DNA of 64,000 nucleotides from Buchnera aphidicola (Hyalopterus amygdali) (GCF_964059015.1 NZ_OZ060383.1:310001-374000), one strand, 5' to 3'; shown: positions 43,700-53,533, numbered from the stretch's first letter. Translations and numbers: made by a program. The notes: generated by a model not told the origin, from the letters alone.

Positions 43700-45280
43700 A
43701 TGGAGTTTTTTTTAGACCCGTCAATCTGGGCCGGCTTGTTAACATTAGTTATTTTAGAAGTAGTATTAGGAATTGATAATCTAATATTTGTGGCAATTTT
43801 ATCAGAAAAACTACCTCCTAATCAAAGAGATAAAGCACGTTTAATTGGTTTAGGATTAGCTTTGATTATGCGATTAGCATTATTATCATTGATATCCTGG
43901 GTCGTAACACTGACTTCTCCTATTATTAGTAATAAATTCTTTTCTTTATCAATACGTGATTTAATATTACTTATTGGTGGTTTATTTCTTCTTTTTAAAG
44001 CTACTATTGAATTACACGAACGATTAGAAAATGAAGATCATGATAATACAGAGAATAAAAATTATGCTAGTTTTTGGGCTGTAGTAATTCAAATAGTTAT
44101 TTTAGATGCAGTTTTTTCTTTAGATGCAATCATTACAGCTGTTGGAATGGTTAATCAATTATTAATTATGATGATAGCAGTAATATTAGCTACAATATTA
44201 ATGTTATTAGCATCAAAAGCATTAACAAAATTTATTAACATTCATCAAACAGTAGTTGTGCTATGTCTTAGTTTTTTATTAATGATTGGATTTAGTTTAG
44301 TTGCAGAAGCATTAAGATTTTATATCCCGAAGGGATACCTATATGCAGCAATAGGATTTTCAATTTTAATTGAAATTTTCAATCAAATCGCTCGTCATAA
44401 CTTTATGAAAAACCAATCTAGAAAACCTATGCGACAAAGAGCGGCTGAAGCTATATTACGTTTAATGATAAGAGAGAAAAATAAAAATACAAAAATAAAA
44501 AGAAAACAAGTTAACAATACAAAAGAAATAGCAATTTCATCTTCTCTAGAAACAGAGAGTTTTAAAGAAGAAGAAAAATATATGATCAATGGAGTTCTTA
44601 CCTTAGCTGGTCGATCTATTAAAAGCATTATGACTCCTCGAAGTAATATATCTTGGGTAAATACAGAAAAAAATATTAATGAAATTCGCTTGCAATTATT
44701 AGACACACCTCATAGTTTATTCCCTGTATGTAAAGGTGAATTAGATGAAATAATAGGAATTGTTAGAGCTAAAGAATTATTAGTTGCTATTGAAAAAAAA
44801 ATAGATGTTTATCAGTTTTCTTCTAAAATACCACCTATTATTATACCAGATACTCTTGATCCTATAAACTTACTTGGAGTCTTACGTCGTGCTCAAGGTA
44901 GCTTTGTAATCGTAAGTAATGAGTTTGGTGTTGTTCAAGGTCTAATTACACCATTAGATGTTTTAGAAGCTATAGCAGGAGAATTTCCAGATGCAGATGA
45001 AACTCCAGATATTATACAAGAAAAAAATAGCTGGTTAGTTAAGGGAGAAACAGATTTACATTCTTTACAACAACTCCTAAATACAAAGGAATTAGTTAAA
45101 AAAGAAGATTGTGCTTCCTTAGGAGGTCTATTAATTTCTCAAAAAGGTCAACTACCTTCGCAAGGCGATATAATTTATATTAATAATTTTTCTTTTCATA
45201 TTGTAAAAGCTACAAAATATCGTATTGATTTAGTTAGAATTATTAAGAACCAAGATATAAATAAAACATATTCTACATAA
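43700..45280 (+). CDS. yoaE: TerC/CBS-domain membrane protein YoaE
   Basis: This is an inner-membrane protein with an N-terminal TerC domain (seven or so helices; [18 protein letters not shown] and [18 protein letters not shown] carry its paired Asp motifs), followed by two CBS domains ([29 protein letters not shown]) and a C-terminal CorC/HlyC-type transporter-associated domain. A role in metal or tellurium ion handling is inferred from TerC; the exact substrate is unknown. I choose the ATG at 43700, preceded by GGAG at 43689-43692, because it aligns with E. coli MEFLMDPSIW; an upstream ATG at 43628 would add 24 unmatched residues. The length is 526, against 518 in E. coli. Confidence 0.9.
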   Translation: MEFFLDPSIWAGLLTLVILEVVLGIDNLIFVAILSEKLPPNQRDKARLIGLGLALIMRLALLSLISWVVTLTSPIISNKFFSLSIRDLILLIGGLFLLFKATIELHERLENEDHDNTENKNYASFWAVVIQIVILDAVFSLDAIITAVGMVNQLLIMMIAVILATILMLLASKALTKFINIHQTVVVLCLSFLLMIGFSLVAEALRFYIPKGYLYAAIGFSILIEIFNQIARHNFMKNQSRKPMRQRAAEAILRLMIREKNKNTKIKRKQVNNTKEIAISSSLETESFKEEEKYMINGVLTLAGRSIKSIMTPRSNISWVNTEKNINEIRLQLLDTPHSLFPVCKGELDEIIGIVRAKELLVAIEKKIDVYQFSSKIPPIIIPDTLDPINLLGVLRRAQGSFVIVSNEFGVVQGLITPLDVLEAIAGEFPDADETPDIIQEKNSWLVKGETDLHSLQQLLNTKELVKKEDCASLGGLLISQKGQLPSQGDIIYINNFSFHIVKATKYRIDLVRIIKNQDINKTYST

Positions 45281-45330
45281 TTTTTTATTTAAATAAAACT
45301 TCATTTTATTCCATCAATTTTGAGAAAAGA

Positions 45331-45995
45331 ATGTCTGACACAATTTTAGCAATTGATACTTCAATGGATTATTGTTCAGTTGCTGTATATAAAAAAAAAA
45401 AATATATTCAATATCAGAAAAATGTAAAAAAGAACATACTAAAAAAATTTTACCTATGATTAAGCAAATACTAAAAAATGCTGACATCACCTTACGAGAA
45501 TTAAATTATGTAGCTTGTTCAAAAGGACCAGGTAGATTTACTGGCATACGTATTGCTATAGGTATTGCGCAGAGTTTTTCTTTAAGTTTAAAAATACCTA
45601 TATTAGACATTTCAACTTTATCTATAATAGCTGAAAAAGCATGGAGAAAATATAAAATAAAAAAAATACTAATAGCCATTAGTGCTAAATTAGGACAAGT
45701 ATATTGGGGTGAGTATATTAGGCATGATATATCATTATGGATAGGAGAAAAAACAGAATCTTTAATCCATATTAATACAATAGAAAAAAAAATGAAAAAT
45801 TTTAAAGAAAAATGGACTTTAGTTGGAGATGGATGGGAAAAAATTAAATTTAATAATTTTTCAATATCAAAAAAAAGTAAAATTTTATATCCTAATGCAC
45901 AAGATATAATCCCATTGGCTTTATTCAAAATTAAAAAGAAAGAATTTTTGCATTTTACTGAAGTCAGTAATAATTATTTAGATACATTATTTTAA
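45331..45995 (+). CDS. tsaB: tRNA threonylcarbamoyladenosine synthesis protein TsaB, frameshifted in an A12 tract
   Basis: TsaB (YeaZ) is the non-catalytic partner of TsaD needed for t6A at position 37 of ANN-decoding tRNAs. The N-terminus is read from the ATG at 45331 (TILAIDTSMDYCSVAVYKKKK) and then stops. The rest (KKEHTKKILPMIKQIL, then CSKGPGRFTGIRIAIGIAQ) is in another frame to 45995. The switch is at an A12 run, 45391-45402; A13 restores one frame of about 222 residues, against 231 in E. coli. All conserved blocks are retained. An independent start inside the second frame (ATG at 45456) would lack the first beta-strands of the ASKHA fold. Confidence 0.85.
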
Positions 45996-46019
45996 AAAAA
46001 TATTTTAAAATTAAAAAGA

Positions 46020-46054
46020 TCAATACTGAAATATTAAATATACTTCAGTATTGA
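46020..46054. terminator. Bidirectional hairpin between tsaB and minE
   Basis: TCAATACTGAA (46020-46030) and TTCAGTATTGA (46044-46054) form a perfect 11-bp stem with a 13-nt loop, in the gap between convergent tsaB and minE. Confidence 0.75.
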
Positions 46055-46138
46055 TTATACTGAATTATTGTTTTATATATTGTAATATATAGGTTTAACT
46101 TGATTAATATTTATCTTTTTTTAATTCAGATAATAAAT

Positions 46139-46390
46139 CTAATCAGGTAAAATAACATTTAATTCTAATATAGAAATATCTTCTTTTTTTTGTTCTAATT
46201 GTATTGTTACCATATGAGGATCTATATTTACATATTTAGAAATTACAAATAGTATTTCACGTTTTAGTTGCGGAAAATACTCAGGTTCATTCTTAAATTT
46301 TCTTTGTTCTGCAACAATTATCTGTAATCTTTCTTTCGCAACATGTGCTGTATTTTTGTTCCGGGATAAAAAAAAATCTAATAATGCCAT
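46139..46390 (-). CDS. minE: Cell division topological specificity factor MinE
   Basis: MinE drives the pole-to-pole oscillation of MinCD that keeps the FtsZ ring at mid-cell. It has 83 residues (88 in E. coli). The N-terminal [22 protein letters not shown] carries the MinD-binding, anti-MinCD helix (given here in part: [20 protein letters not shown]), and the C-terminal dimer domain is shortened. The start is 2 bp after the minD stop, so the pair is translationally coupled. Confidence 0.96.
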   Translation of the reverse strand: MALLDFFLSRNKNTAHVAKERLQIIVAEQRKFKNEPEYFPQLKREILFVISKYVNIDPHMVTIQLEQKKEDISILELNVILPD

Positions 46391-46392
46391 AC

Positions 46393-47205
46393 TTATCTCC
46401 CGAATAAACGTCGTAAAAAACTTTTTTTTTCTTCTTCAATAAAACGAAATTTATGATTTTCACCTAATAATCGATTCACCGTATCAAAATAAGCAATACC
46501 TGCATGAGAAGTTTTATCTAAAATAATTGATTCACCTTGATTAGACGCCCGCAAAACAGACCCATCTTCTGGAATAACACCAATAATAGGTATGCGGAGT
46601 ATTTCTAAAACATCCTGCATACTTAACATTTCTCCTCTTTTAACACGTGTCGGATTATAACGCGTTAATAGAAGATATTCTTTAATAGGAGTCATATTTT
46701 TTTCAGATCTTCTTGATTTAGATGATATTATTCCTAGTATTCTATCAGAATCCCGAACTGATGATACTTCTGGATTAGTAGTAACAATTGCTTCGTCTGC
46801 AAAATATATTGATAAAATAGCACCAGTTTCAATACCTGCAGGTGAATCACAAATAATAAAATCAAAATTCATTTTTATCAATTGATTTAAGACTTTTTCT
46901 ACTCCTGAATAAGTCAAAGATTCCTTATCTCGAGTTTGAGATGCAGGCAAAATAAATAAATTATTGGTTTTTTTATCTTTAATTAACGCTTGATTAAGAT
47001 TAGCATCGCCCTGAATTACATTAATAAAATCATATACTACTCTACGTTCACATCCCATAATTAGATCTAAATTTCTTAATCCTATATCAAAATCTATAAC
47101 AATTGTTCTTTTTCCCTTTTGTGCTAAACCAGTTGCAATAGCAGCACTTGACGTCGTTTTACCAACACCTCCCTTCCCTGAAGTAACTACAATAATCCGT
47201 GTCAT
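46393..47205 (-). CDS. minD: Septum site-determining ATPase MinD
   Basis: MinD is a membrane-associated ATPase recruiting MinC to the cell poles. The deviant Walker A is GKGGVGKTT, and the C-terminal amphipathic membrane helix is [15 protein letters not shown] take the ATG at 47205, since translation from there ([13 protein letters not shown]) aligns with E. coli MinD and gives 270 residues, its length; an upstream in-frame start at 47235 would add ten unmatched residues. It is flanked by minC and minE in operon order. Confidence 0.97.
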   Translation of the reverse strand: MTRIIVVTSGKGGVGKTTSSAAIATGLAQKGKRTIVIDFDIGLRNLDLIMGCERRVVYDFINVIQGDANLNQALIKDKKTNNLFILPASQTRDKESLTYSGVEKVLNQLIKMNFDFIICDSPAGIETGAILSIYFADEAIVTTNPEVSSVRDSDRILGIISSKSRRSEKNMTPIKEYLLLTRYNPTRVKRGEMLSMQDVLEILRIPIIGVIPEDGSVLRASNQGESIILDKTSHAGIAYFDTVNRLLGENHKFRFIEEEKKSFLRRLFGR

Positions 47206-47228
47206 ATAAAAATTTCCTAAAAAAACAA

Positions 47229-47957
47229 TTAACAAAGAGAATTAATAGTTAAAAATTTATTTTTTAAGTAAATTTGAGCTGATTTTCCAACAAAATGTGA
47301 TGGTATTTGATCTGATAACCAATACCTTCCGGATACTGATACCAATTCTGCAAACAATGTTGTACAAAATATTTTACTTGTAATATCGCCATTAGCACCA
47401 GCAAGAACTCTACCACGAACAGATCCATATACATGGATATTACCGTCTGCCACTAATTCAGCTCCAGCACTTACATTATTTATTATCACCAAATCAGAAT
47501 TTTTTGCATAGACTTTTTGTCCTGATCGTACTGGTGTATTGATAATATGAGTTTTTTTTATTTTTTTTATACGTGTTCGTTGATCATTTTTTCTTTTTTT
47601 TAAAATATAATCATTTGAAAAAGAACTGAAATCTTTATTTTTACTGCTTTTTTTTCCTTCTGATAAAATAGGTAATCCAGATTCAATAATAATTTTTTTA
47701 AAATAACTATCTTTGCATCCACTAATACCTACAATATAAAAACCATGCGAAATAATAATTTCCTGTATTTTTCTCCAATTTATTTCATTTTTTAAGTTTG
47801 ATACATTAACAATAATGGGTGCATTTTTAAAAAATTTTGGACATTCTTGAATCTTTTTATATAACAATTTATTAATTAAATCTAAATTATTACTATTTAG
47901 ATACAAAACTAGTAATGTGAAATTACTACCTTTTAGTTCAATAGGAATTTTTTGCAT
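47229..47957 (-). CDS. minC: Septum site-determining protein MinC
   Basis: MinC is the FtsZ polymerisation inhibitor. It has 242 residues (231 in E. coli). The N-terminal FtsZ-binding domain (PIELKGSNFTLLVLYL) leads through a Lys/Ser-rich linker, longer than usual, to the C-terminal beta-helix that binds MinD: PVRSGQKVYAKNSDLVI, VSAGAELVADGNIHVYG and RGRVLAGANGD. It is the first gene of minCDE. Retaining Min fits with the round, symmetrically dividing cells of Buchnera. Confidence 0.96.
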   Translation of the reverse strand: MQKIPIELKGSNFTLLVLYLNSNNLDLINKLLYKKIQECPKFFKNAPIIVNVSNLKNEINWRKIQEIIISHGFYIVGISGCKDSYFKKIIIESGLPILSEGKKSSKNKDFSSFSNDYILKKRKNDQRTRIKKIKKTHIINTPVRSGQKVYAKNSDLVIINNVSAGAELVADGNIHVYGSVRGRVLAGANGDITSKIFCTTLFAELVSVSGRYWLSDQIPSHFVGKSAQIYLKNKFLTINSLC

Positions 47958-48118
47958 ATATATTGCTCAATGATATTTACTTATATGCATATAAAATATA
48001 AATTATATTTTTATAAAAAATTAAAAAAATAATGAATAAAATTATAATATAAAAATTCTATGATAACAATTTCTATTTTTCATTAATATTATTCGTTTTC
48101 TTCGGAATATTTTATTTA

Positions 48119-49156
48119 ATGTATATAAAATTTGTAAGGAAAAAAATTTTGATATTTTGTCACGATAGTAAAATTATATTACGTAATAAAGAGATTTTTA
48201 AAAATAAAAAAGTTTTTTTTTCAGGTAATATACAAGATACATTACCTATAAATTTATCAACTATAAAAAGTAAAGTTCATCTTCAAACAAATCAAGACTT
48301 AATTCACTTTAATAACAGTATAAATATTAATTTTTATAATAAATTATTGATTTCAAAAAAAACAGTAAAAAACTACGATACTATTATTTATTATTGGCCA
48401 AAGAATAAATCTGAAGCATATTTTCAATTATGTAATTTACTATCCTGTTTTTCTATTGGAAGCAATGTTTTTATTGTTGGAAGCAATTCTAGTGGTATAA
48501 AAAGTGCAAAAAAAATATTAGAAAAATGGATTAAATTAGATAAAGTAGATAATGCATATCATTCTATTTTAATGTCAGGTATTCTTTTAAGTAAAACTAA
48601 ATTTGTGTTAAACAATTTTTTTAATACACACATTTGGAAAAATTTAATTATAAAATCGCTACCTGGTGTTTTCGGTTATAAAAAAATAGATGAAGGCAGT
48701 AAATTACTTGCATCAACTTTTTGTGAAAAAATTCATGGAAAAATACTAGACGTTGGATGCGGTTCAGGTTTTTTATCAGTATCTATATTAAGACAATCAC
48801 CAGAGTGTTTTATAACAATGATAGATAGACAAATGTCTGCATTAATATCAAGTCAAGCTACTCTTGATGCAAATTTTTTAAATGGGGAAATTTTACTAAG
48901 TGACATTTATTCAAATGTTTCTAAAAAATTTAATATGATTATTTCTAATCCACCTTTTCATAATGATTTAAAAATTAATTTTGATGTAACAAAAAAAATA
49001 ATATTAAATTCTATAAAATATTTAAGAAAAAATGGTGAATTAAGATTTGTTACAAATACTTGTTTTAGCTATGATTGTTATTTAAAAAAATATTTTTCTA
49101 AATTTTTTATTATACAAAAAAATAATAAATATAAGGTTTATCAAGCACTGAATTAA
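48119..49156 (+). CDS. rsmC: 16S rRNA G1207 methyltransferase
   Basis: RsmC makes m2G1207 in 16S rRNA. It has 345 residues (343 in E. coli): a degenerate N-terminal methyltransferase-like domain with IIYYWPKNKSEAYFQL, then the catalytic Rossmann domain with the SAM loop LDVGCGSGFLSV and the MIISNPPFH motif. It ends 11 bp before tRNA-Leu on the other strand, so its transcript may run antisense through the tRNA genes. Confidence 0.95.
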   Translation: MYIKFVRKKILIFCHDSKIILRNKEIFKNKKVFFSGNIQDTLPINLSTIKSKVHLQTNQDLIHFNNSININFYNKLLISKKTVKNYDTIIYYWPKNKSEAYFQLCNLLSCFSIGSNVFIVGSNSSGIKSAKKILEKWIKLDKVDNAYHSILMSGILLSKTKFVLNNFFNTHIWKNLIIKSLPGVFGYKKIDEGSKLLASTFCEKIHGKILDVGCGSGFLSVSILRQSPECFITMIDRQMSALISSQATLDANFLNGEILLSDIYSNVSKKFNMIISNPPFHNDLKINFDVTKKIILNSIKYLRKNGELRFVTNTCFSYDCYLKKYFSKFFIIQKNNKYKVYQALN

Positions 49157-49167
49157 TTTTTTATTTA

Positions 49168-49255
49168 TGGTACCCGGAGCGGGACTTGAACCCGCAAAGC
49201 TTTAAAAGCCGAGGGATTTTAAGTCCCTTGTGTCTACCAATTTCACCATCCGGGC
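49168..49255 (-). tRNA. leuZ: tRNA-Leu (UAA)
   Basis: A full class II cloverleaf is read on the minus strand: acceptor GCCCGGA, D arm, anticodon loop CTTAAAA (UAA), a long variable arm, T arm GCGGGTTCAAGTCCCGC, discriminator A and an encoded CCA. The symbol follows E. coli synteny (glyW-cysT-leuZ). It is probably cotranscribed with tRNA-Cys, 7 bp upstream. Confidence 0.97.
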
Positions 49256-49262
49256 TTTTTAT

Positions 49263-49333
49263 AGGCGTATCCCGGAATCGAACCGGGTTATACGGATTTG
49301 CAATCCGCTACATAGCCAATCTGTCAACACGCC
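49263..49333 (-). tRNA. cysT: tRNA-Cys (GCA)
   Basis: A 71-nt cloverleaf on the minus strand: acceptor GGCGTGT/ATACGCC with one G-T pair, anticodon loop TTGCAAA (GCA), T loop TTCGATT, and U73, the identity base of tRNA-Cys. No CCA is encoded; the next genomic bases give ATA, so CCA must be added by the nucleotidyltransferase. glyW, which precedes cysT in E. coli, is missing. Confidence 0.97.
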
Positions 49334-49341
49334 TTAATTTC

Positions 49342-49370
49342 ATTATAGAAAAAAAAAAACAAAATTACAA
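49342..49370 (-). promoter_or_regulatory. Predicted sigma-70 promoter of the cysT-leuZ tRNA operon
   Basis: On the minus strand TTGTAA (49365-49370, four of six matches to consensus) lies 17 bp from a perfect TATAAT (49342-49347), ending 8 bp before tRNA-Cys. The spacing is ideal, although A/T background makes chance matches to a TATAAT common. Confidence 0.6.
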
Positions 49371-49399
49371 ATAAATTTTTATTAATAAAAAAATTATCT

Positions 49400-49417
49400 T
49401 TACATTAAGTAATGTAA
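49400..49417. repeat. Short inverted repeat between tRNA transcription units
   Basis: TTACATT and AATGTAA flank an AAGT loop, between the divergent tRNA-Cys/Leu and tRNA-Ser units, followed by TGTTTTA. It could stop read-through from rsmC or be a chance palindrome. Confidence 0.35.
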
Positions 49418-49454
49418 TGTTTTATATTAATCGAAGTTGTAAATTTTTTTATCT

Positions 49455-49539
49455 GGAGAGGTGGCCGAGTGGTTTAAGGCAGCGGTCTTGAAAACCGCCG
49501 ATGAGAAATCATCCGAGAGTTCGAATCTCTCTCTCTCCG
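49455..49539 (+). tRNA. serT: tRNA-Ser (UGA)
   Basis: A class II tRNA: acceptor GGAGAGG/TCTCTCC, anticodon loop CTTGAAA (UGA), long variable arm, T loop TTCGAAT, discriminator G. CCA is not encoded (AAA follows). It corresponds to E. coli serT by anticodon. It is charged by SerRS, also in the window. Confidence 0.97.
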
Positions 49540-49608
49540 AAAAAATAAACACTTCTCCTATAATTTCTTCTTTACATAAAAAAATATAATTTTTTTAATA
49601 TATATATA

Positions 49609-50649
49609 TTAATCAGATAAAACTTCAATTTCTACACGACGATCAGGTGCTAAACAACTAACTAATAAAGGCTTACTTGATATATCTTTACATATCTGAT
49701 CAGTCAATGGATATTCATCCCCCATACCTTGAATACTTATTTGATCTTGCGAAATACCATGTGAAGTAAAATAATTTTTAATTACATATGCACGATCTTC
49801 AGATAATTTTTGATTATATTCTTTATTTCCTATTTTGTCAGCATGACCAGATAACATAATAAAAACATTTTTTGATTGGATATTTTTTATTTTATTATTT
49901 AAGTTTTGCAATTTATCATTAGAAATAGGTTTTAATTCTGTGCTATTAAATGGGAAATTAATACTTTCATTAAGTGCAACATATTGTTTGTTTTCAGATT
50001 CAGGAATAGAATATGATGAAAACATATCATTAATACTAGATTTTCCAAATTTCCATGCAAAAGAAAGAACAGCATCCCCTAAATTAGGTTTCATAGACAA
50101 GTTCATTACCTTTTCTACACTGCTTTTCCAAGTATAATCTAACCTAGTAATAAATTCTTCATTAAATGTATATTCGGCACCTAAAGACACATTAGGAAAT
50201 AAAGCACTATTTTTAGTAAAAATATGTCTCAAATCTTCTTTAGAAAATAAATTATCCCAAAACATCATACCACCTAATCGGGTATAAATTTTTAGTTCAT
50301 CTGTTATTGGATACGATAATTTTGTAGCAAGTTGGATACTATTAATTTGTTTATTTTCTATATTCTTTTTAAGCATTAAATAAGGAAAAAATCCTGTTGT
50401 ATCATTTTCTATTTCAAGAGCGAAATAAGGATTAAATTCATAACCTAAAAACAATCCTAAAATAGGTGCACCAGATAACTCATGACCATGTGTATTTTTG
50501 TTATTTATATTTTTATTTTTGTATTGATCTACGTTAAAGGTAGACCATCCTAATTTAGTGCCGAAATACCAACCATCGTTTTCTTTTGCTTGGACATTAG
50601 TAACTAAGCTTACTAATAATAAAATTATAGTAAGAGCTTGTTTTTTCAT
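49609..50649 (-). CDS. ompA: Outer membrane protein A
   Basis: OmpA is an eight-stranded outer-membrane barrel with a periplasmic peptidoglycan-binding domain. A signal peptide ([16 protein letters not shown]...VQA) precedes the barrel start [15 protein letters not shown]. The C-terminal OmpA-like domain holds [20 protein letters not shown] and [12 protein letters not shown], with the peptidoglycan-contact Asp and Arg in SEDRA. The start at 50649 aligns with E. coli MKK and has GGAG six bases before it; the in-frame ATG at 50661 lacks such a site. It has 346 residues, the same as mature-plus-signal E. coli OmpA. Confidence 0.96.
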   Translation of the reverse strand: MKKQALTIILLLVSLVTNVQAKENDGWYFGTKLGWSTFNVDQYKNKNINNKNTHGHELSGAPILGLFLGYEFNPYFALEIENDTTGFFPYLMLKKNIENKQINSIQLATKLSYPITDELKIYTRLGGMMFWDNLFSKEDLRHIFTKNSALFPNVSLGAEYTFNEEFITRLDYTWKSSVEKVMNLSMKPNLGDAVLSFAWKFGKSSINDMFSSYSIPESENKQYVALNESINFPFNSTELKPISNDKLQNLNNKIKNIQSKNVFIMLSGHADKIGNKEYNQKLSEDRAYVIKNYFTSHGISQDQISIQGMGDEYPLTDQICKDISSKPLLVSCLAPDRRVEIEVLSD

Positions 50650-50775
50650 TTGAAACTCCATTTTTTAATAAGAAAATTAAAATTGTATAAAAAATATTAA
50701 AAAATATTAATTTGCATTATAAATATATATTAATTTCATATATTATAATATTTAAATTAATTTTTTAATACAGTA

Positions 50776-52320
50776 TTATTTTTTCTTGAATAGCCTATTA
50801 GCATAATTTAATAAATTTATTTTTAAAAAATATAAGCTAATTAAATATACTATTCCAGAAAATAAAAAAATAGTAAACAAGCGTGTTATTTTATCAAAAA
50901 ATGAACCAATATTCCAAGAAGGAATGAAATATAGTATAAAAATCAAAAAAAATAACATAACTAATGTTGAAATTAACAAGCGAATAATAAAAATAATATC
51001 GCTAAATTTAAAATAAACTATTTTTTGTTTATGTAACTTCCAGTATAGTAAAAAAAAATTTATCCAACTAGCTATACTAAAAGATAAAGCAAGACCTGCA
51101 TGTTGAAAATAAAAAATTAAAAATGGATTCATTAATTGTGTTAAAAATAATGTGAAGATTGAAATTCTTGCTGGAATATTTACTTCTTGAGATGCATAAA
51201 AAGATGAGATTAAAATCTTTACTAAAATAGAAGAAACTAAACCAAAAGAATATAATTCTAATGCTTTTTTTGTCATTAAAACATCAAAATTAGTAAATTT
51301 ACCATATTGAAATAAGATAATAACTAATGGTTTTGATAACATAAATAGCATAACAGAAGTAGGTACAGACAAAATTAAAGCGAAATGCAGACCTGAATTT
51401 AATAATAGTTTATATTCTATCTTTTTTCTATTGGAATAAATTTTAGAAAAAGATGTAAATAAAATTGTACTTAAAGAAACTCCTATCATGCTTATTGGAA
51501 ATTCAATTAACCGATCAGCATAATACATCCAAGATATTGAACCAGAATGAAGCAAAGAAGTAAAAATAGTATTAAAAATTAAAGAAACTTGATTTGCAGA
51601 AAAACAGATAACAGAAGGACCCATTTTTTTTAAAATTTTTAAAAGACCAATGTTATTAAAATTAATACTAGGAAGAAACAGCATTTTTATTTTATATAAA
51701 TATGGCAACTGATAACATAATTGCAGTACCCCACCTAAGATCACAGACCAGCCTAAAGCAAAAATAGACGGTTCAAAATAGGAATTAAAAAAAAATGTAA
51801 AAAAAATAATACTAATGTTTAAAATACTGGGAGATAAAGATGGTATAAAAAAATAATTACAACTATTTAAAATAGATGAATATAAAGAAGATAAGGAAAT
51901 GAATAAAATATAAGGAAAAATTATTTTTAACAAAGAACAGGATAATTGTATTTTTTCCAGTGATTTAAAAAATCCCGGAGCACTAATTAAAATAAGATAA
52001 TAAGAAAAAATTATTCCTAATATTGTAATAATAGATATAATTAATATTATAAAACCAGATGTAGAACTAATAAACTCCTGTACATATTTTTTATTTTTAT
52101 TATTTTTATAATCGATTAAAATAGGTATAAAAGATTGAGAAAATGCTCCTTCGGAAAAAATTCGACGTAATAGATTAGGAATTTTAAAAGCAATAAAAAA
52201 AGAGTCAGTAAACATAGATGCTCCAAATATATGAGCAATCAACAGGTCGCGAGAAAAACCTAGTATACGTGATATCAAGGTCATGAAGCTTACTGACATT
52301 AAGGATCTTAAAAGATTCAT
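50776..52320 (-). CDS. murJ: Lipid II flippase MurJ (MviN)
   Basis: MurJ flips lipid II across the inner membrane for peptidoglycan synthesis. It has 514 residues (511 in E. coli) with about 14 hydrophobic helices. The N-terminal MTLISRILGFSRDLLIAHIFGAS and FKIPNLLRRIFSEGAFSQSF (given as quoted fragments) contain the essential arginines of the central cavity. It diverges from pyrC over a 154-bp gap holding two palindromes, and lies close to flgN as in E. coli. Confidence 0.95.
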   Translation of the reverse strand: MNLLRSLMSVSFMTLISRILGFSRDLLIAHIFGASMFTDSFFIAFKIPNLLRRIFSEGAFSQSFIPILIDYKNNKNKKYVQEFISSTSGFIILIISIITILGIIFSYYLILISAPGFFKSLEKIQLSCSLLKIIFPYILFISLSSLYSSILNSCNYFFIPSLSPSILNISIIFFTFFFNSYFEPSIFALGWSVILGGVLQLCYQLPYLYKIKMLFLPSINFNNIGLLKILKKMGPSVICFSANQVSLIFNTIFTSLLHSGSISWMYYADRLIEFPISMIGVSLSTILFTSFSKIYSNRKKIEYKLLLNSGLHFALILSVPTSVMLFMLSKPLVIILFQYGKFTNFDVLMTKKALELYSFGLVSSILVKILISSFYASQEVNIPARISIFTLFLTQLMNPFLIFYFQHAGLALSFSIASWINFFLLYWKLHKQKIVYFKFSDIIFIIRLLISTLVMLFFLIFILYFIPSWNIGSFFDKITRLFTIFLFSGIVYLISLYFLKINLLNYANRLFKKK

Positions 52321-52332
52321 TTTTAATTAATC

Positions 52333-52347
52333 TAACCTATTAGGTTA
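52333..52347. repeat. 15-bp palindrome upstream of murJ/pyrC
   Basis: TAACCTA and TAGGTTA around a single T form a perfect dyad, 13 bp upstream of the murJ ATG in the divergent murJ/pyrC spacer. It is too tight for a hairpin loop and has the form of an operator; no known regulator site is matched. Confidence 0.4.
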
Positions 52348-52374
52348 AAGGTAAAAACTCTGATTTAAAATTTA

Positions 52375-52394
52375 AAAAGAAGATATCTTCTTTT
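52375..52394. repeat. 20-bp perfect palindrome between murJ and pyrC
   Basis: AAAAGAAGAT followed directly by ATCTTCTTTT is a perfect 20-bp palindrome, 81 bp before pyrC. It does not match the E. coli PurR site of pyrC. It could be an operator or form an RNA hairpin with a 4-nt loop. Confidence 0.45.
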
Positions 52395-52474
52395 AAAATA
52401 AGATTTTATTAAAAAATATTTTTAAAAAAGAATATCAATTCCTTAATTATTTTTCTATACTAATGGAAAGTAAA

Positions 52475-53524
52475 ATGTCTGAATATTTAAAAAAAATTAC
52501 AATTATAAAACCTGATGATTGGCATGTTCATTTAAGAGATAATGAAATTTTAAAAAAAGTGTCTCAATATACTGCAAAATTTTATAAACGCGCAATTATT
52601 ATGCCAAATCTTAATAAACCTATTACAAATTGTCTAGAAGCGATAACTTATCGTCATGAAATTTTAAATTCTATGGAATCAAATAATAAATTTGATCCAT
52701 TAATGATCTGTTATTTAACAAATGAAACTTCTCTTGAAGAATTAAATTTAGGTTTTATTAAAAAAATATTTGTCGGAGCTAAATTATATCCATATAGCTG
52801 TACAACTAATTCAAAAAAAGGCATAAAAAATGTGAAAAATATTTATCATATTCTCGAAATGATGGAAAAAATAAAAATGCCATTACTCATTCATGGAGAA
52901 GAAAATGATACAAGTATCGATATATATGATAGAGAAGCAAAATTTATTGAAAACACTTTAGAAATACTACGAAAAAAATTTCCAGAATTAAAAATAATAT
53001 TAGAACATGTTACCACACAAGATGCAGTTTCATATATTGAAGAAGCTAATTCTCCATATTTAGCAGGAACAATTACGCCACATCATTTGATGTTCAATCG
53101 AAACAATATGTTTATTAATGGAATTCAACCATATTTGTATTGCTTACCTATTCTAAAAAGAAAAAAACATCAAATGGCTTTAAGAAAAGCTATAGCGAAT
53201 GGTAGCAAAAATTTTTTTTTAGGAAGTGATACAGCGCCACATTTTCATAGAAACAAAATTAATTTTTTCGGTTATGCCGGAATATTTAATGCACCATGTT
53301 CTTTTCTATGCTACGTTAGTGTTTTTGAAGAAATGAAAGCATTAAAATATTTACAATCATTCTGTTCTGAAAATGGACCGAAATTTTATAATATGCCAAT
53401 TAATAAAGATACTATTACAATAGTTAAAAAACCTTATAAAGTTATGAAAAAAATTAAAATAGGAGATAATATAATTGTACCTTTTTTATCAGGAAAAAAA
53501 TTAGATTGGTCTATTGAAATATAA
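52475..53524 (+). CDS. pyrC: Dihydroorotase
   Basis: PyrC cyclises carbamoyl-aspartate to dihydroorotate in pyrimidine synthesis. Metal ligands are visible: DDWHVHLRD, the carboxylated lysine in VGAKLYPY, LIHGEEND, LEHVTTQDA and GSDTAPH. I select the ATG at 52475 because it gives 349 residues and an N-terminus the same length as that of E. coli (348 in all); another ATG four codons upstream has no better ribosome site. flgN is 9 bp from its stop, convergent. Confidence 0.96.
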   Translation: MSEYLKKITIIKPDDWHVHLRDNEILKKVSQYTAKFYKRAIIMPNLNKPITNCLEAITYRHEILNSMESNNKFDPLMICYLTNETSLEELNLGFIKKIFVGAKLYPYSCTTNSKKGIKNVKNIYHILEMMEKIKMPLLIHGEENDTSIDIYDREAKFIENTLEILRKKFPELKIILEHVTTQDAVSYIEEANSPYLAGTITPHHLMFNRNNMFINGIQPYLYCLPILKRKKHQMALRKAIANGSKNFFLGSDTAPHFHRNKINFFGYAGIFNAPCSFLCYVSVFEEMKALKYLQSFCSENGPKFYNMPINKDTITIVKKPYKVMKKIKIGDNIIVPFLSGKKLDWSIEI

Positions 53525-53533
53525 AGTTTATTT

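Noticed and set aside
45506..45928. 140-codon minus-strand frame inside tsaB
   Set aside because: Long, but fully antisense to conserved TsaB sequence, which explains the open frame.
50650..50661. Upstream ATG for ompA
   Set aside because: The ATG at 50649 has a good ribosome site and starts the signal peptide; the longer form has neither.
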